Shown in pieces: positions 60,452 through 64,000 of a stretch of 64,000 nt of DNA. Position 1 is the stretch's first letter, and every line of letters begins with the position of its first letter. Origin of the DNA: Candidatus Calditenuaceae archaeon (GTDB lineage: Archaea; Thermoproteota; Nitrososphaeria_A; Caldarchaeales; Calditenuaceae); assembly GCA_025058175.1 (NCBI GenBank), contig JANXED010000005.1:1-64000 (forward strand). Reading direction: 5' to 3'. Under the pieces are notes generated by a model. That model was not told the DNA's origin and did no database searches. It saw only the letters and a list, made by a program, of their open reading frames with translations. A program made the translations under genes and the position numbers.

Positions 60452-60567
60452 TGCGGGGGGTGGGATTCGAACCCACGAACCCCTTCCGTCTGGCCGAGCC
60501 TACGGGGAGCGGCTGCCCCATCGCCGGATCTTGAGGCCGCCGCCGTTGACCGCTTGGCTACCCCCGC
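60452..60567 (-). tRNA. tRNA-Leu(CAA) with two introns
   Basis: 116 nt. Acceptor GCGGGGG/CCCCCGC, T-arm GTGGG TTCGAAT CCCAC, anticodon loop CTCAAGA (anticodon CAA) on the stem GCGGC/GCCGC. Intron 1 is 15 nt (complement 60515-60529) at the standard position 37/38: bulge AG|A, central helix CTCA/TGGG, bulge GC|A. Intron 2 is 16 nt (complement 60484-60499) in the variable arm: central helix CCGT/ACGG, bulges AG|G and AA|G. Removing both leaves 85 nt with a normal long Leu variable arm (CCCC GTAG GGGG). The 3' CCA is not encoded. Confidence 0.88.
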
Positions 60568-60670
60568 CATCCCCGTGAACCGCTCCGTTAGGGATAAACG
60601 TCTCGCCGGGTCGGAGGCCTCGCTCGCCTCGCGAATGGGTTTTAGGCGACGCTGCCAGATCGTCGCAGGG

Positions 60671-62545
60671 GTGTCGATCAGGAGGGCGATGGAGGAGGCC
60701 CGAAAGGCGCTCGAGAGGGCTGGCGTCAGGGAGCCGAGGGTCGTCCCCACCAAGAGCCTCGCGTTCGGGATCGTGACCAGCACCTCGGCCTTCGAGGAGG
60801 CGAAGGAGAGGGGGATCGACGCGATGGCCTACGCAGAGGAGGTCGCGGCGAGGGCGAGGCAGCACACTGGGCCGCTGCTCGCGGAGGTCAGGGCCGCCCA
60901 GCCCGGCTACGTCAACTTCTACCCCGACTGGAGGAGGTTCTCAGAAGACGTCGTGAGGGGGGTCCTCGAGGACGTGAGGTCGTTCCTCTACGAGGGCCTC
61001 GGCGGCGGCGAGGTGGTGGTCGAGCACACGAGCGTCAACCCCAACAAGGCCCTCCACGTCGGCCACGCGAGGAACGTCTGCATCGGCGACACGGTCTACA
61101 GGCTGATGTCGAAGGCCGGGAGGAGGGTCACGGTCCTCAACTACGTCGACGACAGCGGCGCCCAGATGGCCGAGCTCCTCCTCGGTTTCACCGAGCTCGG
61201 GTTCGACCTGAACCCCCCGCCGGGCATGAGGTTCGACGAGTACTGCGGCGACTCGGTCTACGTCGAGGTGAACAGGCGCGCGAAGGTCGACCCCGAGATC
61301 GAGGCGAAGAGGAGGAGGGTCGCGAAGGAGTTGGAGGAAAGAGGCTCGGACGCGTTCAAGCTCTCGAGGGAGATAGCTCTGAGGGTCCTGAGGGACCAGC
61401 TAAGCACCTGCTACAGGCTCGGCGCGAGCTACGACCTCCTCGTGAGGGAGAGCGACGTCGTGGTCTCCGGCCTCTGGGACGAGGCCTTCTCGAGGCTGAA
61501 GGAGAGCGGGGCCGTCTACCTGGCCGACCGCGGGTCGAAGGCCGGGTGTTGGGTCGCGGACCTCTCCGGCCACCCGGTGCTCTCGAAGGAGGGGGACGAG
61601 GTCCTGGTGAAGAGCGACGGCTCTACCACCTACGTCGCGAGGGACATAGGGTTCGCGCTCTGGAAGCTCGGCGAGTCGAGGACTTCGCTGAGGTTCTCCC
61701 TCTGGGACGTCAGGGACGGCAGGCCCACGTACATCTCGTCTGAAGAGGGCGTGTCTCTGAGGCCCAACTCCCCGAGCCTCGTGATCACTGTGGTCGACTC
61801 GAGGCAGAGGCGCCCGCAGGAGGTCGTGAGGTACGCGCTCTCGAGGATCGGCGTCAGCGCAGACAGGTACCTCCACTACTCCTACGAGCCCGTCCTCCTC
61901 TCCAAGAGGTCCGCGGAGATGCTCGGGGCGAAGGCGGAGCGGTCCGCGGTCCAGATGAGCGGGAGGGAGGGGATCTATTTCAAGGTCGAGCAGGTCCTCG
62001 ACAAGCTGGTCGAGGTCGCGGCCAGGGAGACGTCGTCGAGGAGGCCCGAGTGGCCGTCCGAGAGGGTCCGGGAAGTGGCTGAGGCGATCGCGGTCGGCGC
62101 GTTCAGATACGGGATGCTGAAGGTCGACAGCGACAAGCAGATCGTCTTCGACATCGAGGAGTCCCTCAGGCTCGAGGGCGACACGGGACCGTACCTACAG
62201 TACTCGGTCGTGAGGGCGAGGAAGATCTTGCTGAAGGCGGAGGAGGCAGGAGTCGAACCGTCGCCAGCTCCCTCAGAGGACCTCACGCCGCACGAGATGC
62301 AGCTGGTGAGGGAGGTCTCCGTCGCGCCGCTCGCCCTTGAGGACACCGTCAAGGCCTTGAGGATAAGGACGCTCGTGACCCAGGCCAGGACGCTCGCGAC
62401 CGTGTTCAACGAGTTCTACGAGAGCTGCCCTGTGATCGGGGGAGGTCCGAACGCCGGCTTCAGGCTCAGCTTGGTCGCCGCGTACGCCAGGGTACAGGAG
62501 GAGTTGCTGGAGACGCTCGGCGTTCCGGTCCTCGACGAGCTGTAG
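60671..62545 (+). CDS. argS: Arginyl-tRNA synthetase
   Basis: 624 residues from the chosen start. N-terminal Add-1-like domain, the class I HIGH motif as HVGHARN (about 130), the DDSGAQMAELLLGF region typical of ArgRS, a KMSKS-equivalent reduced to MSGREG, and the C-terminal helical anticodon domain (LARTLVTQAR..YESCPV). The start is taken as GTG 60671 because a GGGTTTTAGG box is about 29 nt upstream; a longer frame to 60554 would run through the tRNA-Leu gene on the other strand. ATG 60689 is possible. Confidence 0.93.
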   Translation: MSIRRAMEEARKALERAGVREPRVVPTKSLAFGIVTSTSAFEEAKERGIDAMAYAEEVAARARQHTGPLLAEVRAAQPGYVNFYPDWRRFSEDVVRGVLEDVRSFLYEGLGGGEVVVEHTSVNPNKALHVGHARNVCIGDTVYRLMSKAGRRVTVLNYVDDSGAQMAELLLGFTELGFDLNPPPGMRFDEYCGDSVYVEVNRRAKVDPEIEAKRRRVAKELEERGSDAFKLSREIALRVLRDQLSTCYRLGASYDLLVRESDVVVSGLWDEAFSRLKESGAVYLADRGSKAGCWVADLSGHPVLSKEGDEVLVKSDGSTTYVARDIGFALWKLGESRTSLRFSLWDVRDGRPTYISSEEGVSLRPNSPSLVITVVDSRQRRPQEVVRYALSRIGVSADRYLHYSYEPVLLSKRSAEMLGAKAERSAVQMSGREGIYFKVEQVLDKLVEVAARETSSRRPEWPSERVREVAEAIAVGAFRYGMLKVDSDKQIVFDIEESLRLEGDTGPYLQYSVVRARKILLKAEEAGVEPSPAPSEDLTPHEMQLVREVSVAPLALEDTVKALRIRTLVTQARTLATVFNEFYESCPVIGGGPNAGFRLSLVAAYARVQEELLETLGVPVLDEL

Positions 62546-62563
62546 CCCCGGAGGCGTCAGGAC

Positions 62564-62570
62564 TAAATTA
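62564..62570 (+). promoter_or_regulatory. TATA box of tRNA-Ala
   Basis: TAAATTA centred 26 nt before the 5' end of the tRNA, the usual archaeal distance. Confidence 0.6.
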
Positions 62571-62592
62571 TCCGAGCGAGGAGGTGCACCGG

Positions 62593-62686
62593 GGGCCGGT
62601 AGATCAGCGGCAGATCGCCCGGTTCGCACCCGGGTGACGCGAAGGGCGTCCGGGAAAGGTCCGGGGTTCGAATCCCCGCCGGTCCA
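62593..62686 (+). tRNA. tRNA-Ala(CGC) with a non-standard intron
   Basis: 94 nt. Acceptor GGGCCGG with G3-U70 identity pair, anticodon loop TTCGCAC (anticodon CGC), T-arm CGGGG TTCGAAT CCCCG, 3' end CCGGTCC A with CCA not encoded. A 22-nt intron (62635-62656) sits after position 43, immediately 3' of the anticodon stem. It folds as a bulge-helix-bulge: CCCG/CGGG central helix, bulges GG|T and AA|A, and inner hairpin GACGC-GAAGG-GCGTC. Splicing gives a normal 72-nt tRNA with variable region AGGTC. Confidence 0.9.
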
Positions 62687-62751
62687 TCACCTCCGCGGTG
62701 TCCCGTAGCTCCGCGACGAAGTCTCGAGGTCAGGGCCCTCTAGATCTCAGA

Positions 62752-62826
62752 CGGGCCCGCCGGGACTCGAACCCGGGACCTCCGGCTCCGCAGGCCGGCG
62801 CCCTGTCCATGCTAGGCCACGGGCCC
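62752..62826 (-). tRNA. tRNA-Arg(GCG)
   Basis: 75 nt, no intron. Acceptor GGGCCCG/CGGGCCC with discriminator G, anticodon loop CTGCGGA (anticodon GCG, reads CGC), T-arm CCGGG TTCGAGT CCCGG. A TTAATAAAAC box (62848-62857, minus strand) lies 26 nt before the 5' end. Confidence 0.92.
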
Positions 62827-63316
62827 TCCGGTCGTCAACGCCTCTGCTCGTTTTATTAACTTCCCGAGACCTCCGGCGGCAGGTCCTGATCGCGCGCATC
62901 GCCCATCCCGGATACTCTCCCCTTATCGGAATGGAGTTAGGGGCTCGATGAGCTGACACCGCCACGCTCAACACGTGCGCGGCATAGTCGACGGGAAGCC
63001 TGATCAGATGCTGACGAAATGGGAGCAGAGGGCTGAAGTGATGGTGATCAGGCGGGTCCGAAGTCTTGCAGTTCCTCTACTCTGTGAAGGACGGTGGTCT
63101 CTTACCGGGCCAAACCCCTCATCGCGCTCGGTGGTCAAAGGCAGCCTTTAATGGATTGAAAAGCGCCCGATCATTACGATTATCGAACCAAAAAGAGTCT
63201 AGATTTGTTGTGACAACCGCACGTGGTGCGCCATTCGGCAGATCTTCCAGGTTAAGCAACGCATTAACACAATGATCGTAAAATGATATATGCCAGCAAG
63301 TGTCAGTACATGCGCA
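62827..63316. other. 490-nt intergenic region upstream of cstA
   Basis: Holds the tRNA-Arg promoter at its left end and an AT-rich AAAATGATATATG box near 63283-63296, about 29 nt before the cstA ATG. In between is a 9-bp inverted repeat (62998-63053) and a lower-GC stretch (about 63140-63290). No frame here has convincing coding character; small frames lack conserved motifs and start signals. Confidence 0.6.
62998..63053. repeat. Inverted repeat upstream of cstA
   Basis: GCCTGATCA (62998-63006) and its exact reverse complement TGATCAGGC (63045-63053) are separated by 38 nt. They could form a long hairpin in RNA or two operator half-sites. Confidence 0.55.
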
Positions 63317-64000
63317 ATGGTGTTCGAGACGCCCTTCGGTATAACGATGGTCGGCATCGTGATATTCCTGTTGACGTTCTTCACGTACAGCAGATGGGTC
63401 GACAGGAGGGTCTGGAGCCCCGATCCGAAGAGGCCGACACCGGCGCACATGTACATGGACGGCGTCGAGTTCTTCCCGGTCTCGAGGTTCGTGCTCTACG
63501 GGTTCCAGTGGAACTCCATCGCAGCGTTGGGACCGATCCTCGGACCCGGAATAGCTCTGACCTTCGGGTGGCTGCCCGCGTTCCTCTGGATCGTATTAGC
63601 TGCCCTGCTGATCGGGTGGGTCCAGGACTACAGCTCGATGTTCCTCTCGGTTAGGAAGGAGGGGAGGTCCTTCGGTCCGATCGCGTACGAGCTGCTGGGC
63701 CCGACGCCTAGGAGGCTGCTGCTCGGGTTCCTGCTCTTTTACTTGCTTTTGATCAACGCGGCGTTCCTCTTCGTCGTGGCGACCGTCGTGGACGCGTTCG
63801 CGGGCGCGTTCTGGTCACTGTTAGTCCTCGTGATAGCCGCGGTCATTACCGGCCACCTTCTCTTCAAGGTGAAGATGCCCGTGGTGCAGGTCACACTGAT
63901 CGCGGTCGTGTTGCTCGCGATCGGAGTCGTCATCGGAGCCATCTTCAACTGGCCTCCGCCGGGGACGCTGGGCACAGCTCCCTACACGCTCTGGTACGTT
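63317..64000 (+). CDS. CstA-family carbon starvation/peptide or pyruvate transporter, N-terminal part
   Basis: Open to the window end; 228 residues visible. Motif PTPAHMYMDGVEFFPVSR near residue 45 (CstA members read PTPAHxxxDGxDFVPT), then GPILGPGIALTFGWLPAFLW and WVQDYSSMFLSVRKEGRSFGPI, with hydrophobic spans between. CstA proteins import pyruvate or peptides when carbon is short. ATG start with AAAATGATATATG about 29 nt upstream. The 490-nt upstream region is unusually long for this genome and may be regulatory. Confidence 0.85.
   Translation, partial: MVFETPFGITMVGIVIFLLTFFTYSRWVDRRVWSPDPKRPTPAHMYMDGVEFFPVSRFVLYGFQWNSIAALGPILGPGIALTFGWLPAFLWIVLAALLIGWVQDYSSMFLSVRKEGRSFGPIAYELLGPTPRRLLLGFLLFYLLLINAAFLFVVATVVDAFAGAFWSLLVLVIAAVITGHLLFKVKMPVVQVTLIAVVLLAIGVVIGAIFNWPPPGTLGTAPYTLWYV

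Noticed and set aside
60554-60670. N-terminal extension of ArgRS
   Set aside because: The open frame crosses the tRNA-Leu gene on the other strand and the promoter box at about 60640; start placed at 60671.
62980-63060. Box C/D guide RNA
   Set aside because: TGATGG and CTGA elements occur but in the wrong order and spacing, and no terminal D box is present.
1-64000. CRISPR arrays, insertion sequences, prophage genes
   Set aside because: No direct-repeat arrays, transposase motifs or phage structural genes were seen.

Overview
This window reads as a stretch of a high-GC chromosome from a thermophilic TACK-group archaeon. The archaeal signs are FttA/aCPSF1, ABCE1, SBDS, topoisomerase VI subunit A, HerA-NurA, EndoQ, an actin-family protein of crenactin type, SSB/PolB2 proteins of crenarchaeal type, and tRNA genes with bulge-helix-bulge introns. 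Many genes have a TATA-like box about 26-33 nt before the start codon, which points to leaderless transcripts, while genes inside operons carry Shine-Dalgarno motifs. Arginine is mostly AGG, and GTG and TTG starts are common. My best guess is a Caldarchaeales (Aigarchaeota)-like lineage, with Korarchaeia or Thermoproteales as alternatives; this is inference and no rRNA is present to settle it.

Layout. 1-5.9 kb: Nudix tail, MetRS beta-type tRNA-binding protein, a very short SMC6-like ATPase with an overlapping kleisin-like partner, then a small protein overlapping a degenerate family-B DNA polymerase (PolB2-like). 5.9-10.2 kb: ECF transporter operon (S, fused A-A, T) plus a zinc alcohol dehydrogenase. 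10.4-14.4 kb: zinc-ribbon protein, actin homologue, DUF354 glycosyltransferase, EndoQ. 14.4-24.3 kb: FttA, class III aminotransferase, HTH-membrane protein, Top6A, phosphoesterase, SWIM protein, GtrA, endonuclease IV, DUF2070. 24.4-29.6 kb: acetolactate synthase, isopropylmalate/citramalate synthase, two small Cys-rich proteins, ArgG. 29.6-34.6 kb: three-subunit molybdenum hydroxylase plus amidohydrolase. 34.7-38.1 kb: small proteins, a disrupted membrane-protein gene, nicotinamidase and nicotinate phosphoribosyltransferase. 38.2-41.5 kb: two convergent HTH proteins and NurA-HerA. 41.6-49.7 kb: slipin-NfeD, SSB, DUF401, membrane Fe-S oxidoreductase, ADP-ribose Nudix, Mrp/NBP35, MoaE. 49.7-60.4 kb: an odd 320-nt block, nucleotidyltransferase, CimA, P-type ATPase, SBDS, methyltransferase, ABCE1, MscS. 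60.4-64 kb: tRNA-Leu, ArgS, tRNA-Ala, tRNA-Arg, and the start of CstA.

How the genes fit together. DNA repair and chromosome-handling genes are dense (SMC6-like pair, PolB2, EndoQ, Nfo, Top6A, NurA-HerA, SSB). The metabolic genes suggest a heterotroph able to make branched-chain amino acids and arginine, salvage NAD, assemble Fe-S clusters and molybdopterin, and use a molybdenum hydroxylase, perhaps on purines or other heterocycles.

The most notable observations are the minimal SMC6/kleisin-like operon; three genes that seem to start at CTG behind good Shine-Dalgarno sites (two as CTGA overlaps); a tRNA-Leu with two introns and a tRNA-Ala with an intron after position 43; and a promoter-bearing membrane-protein gene broken by an amber codon and a 12-G tract.
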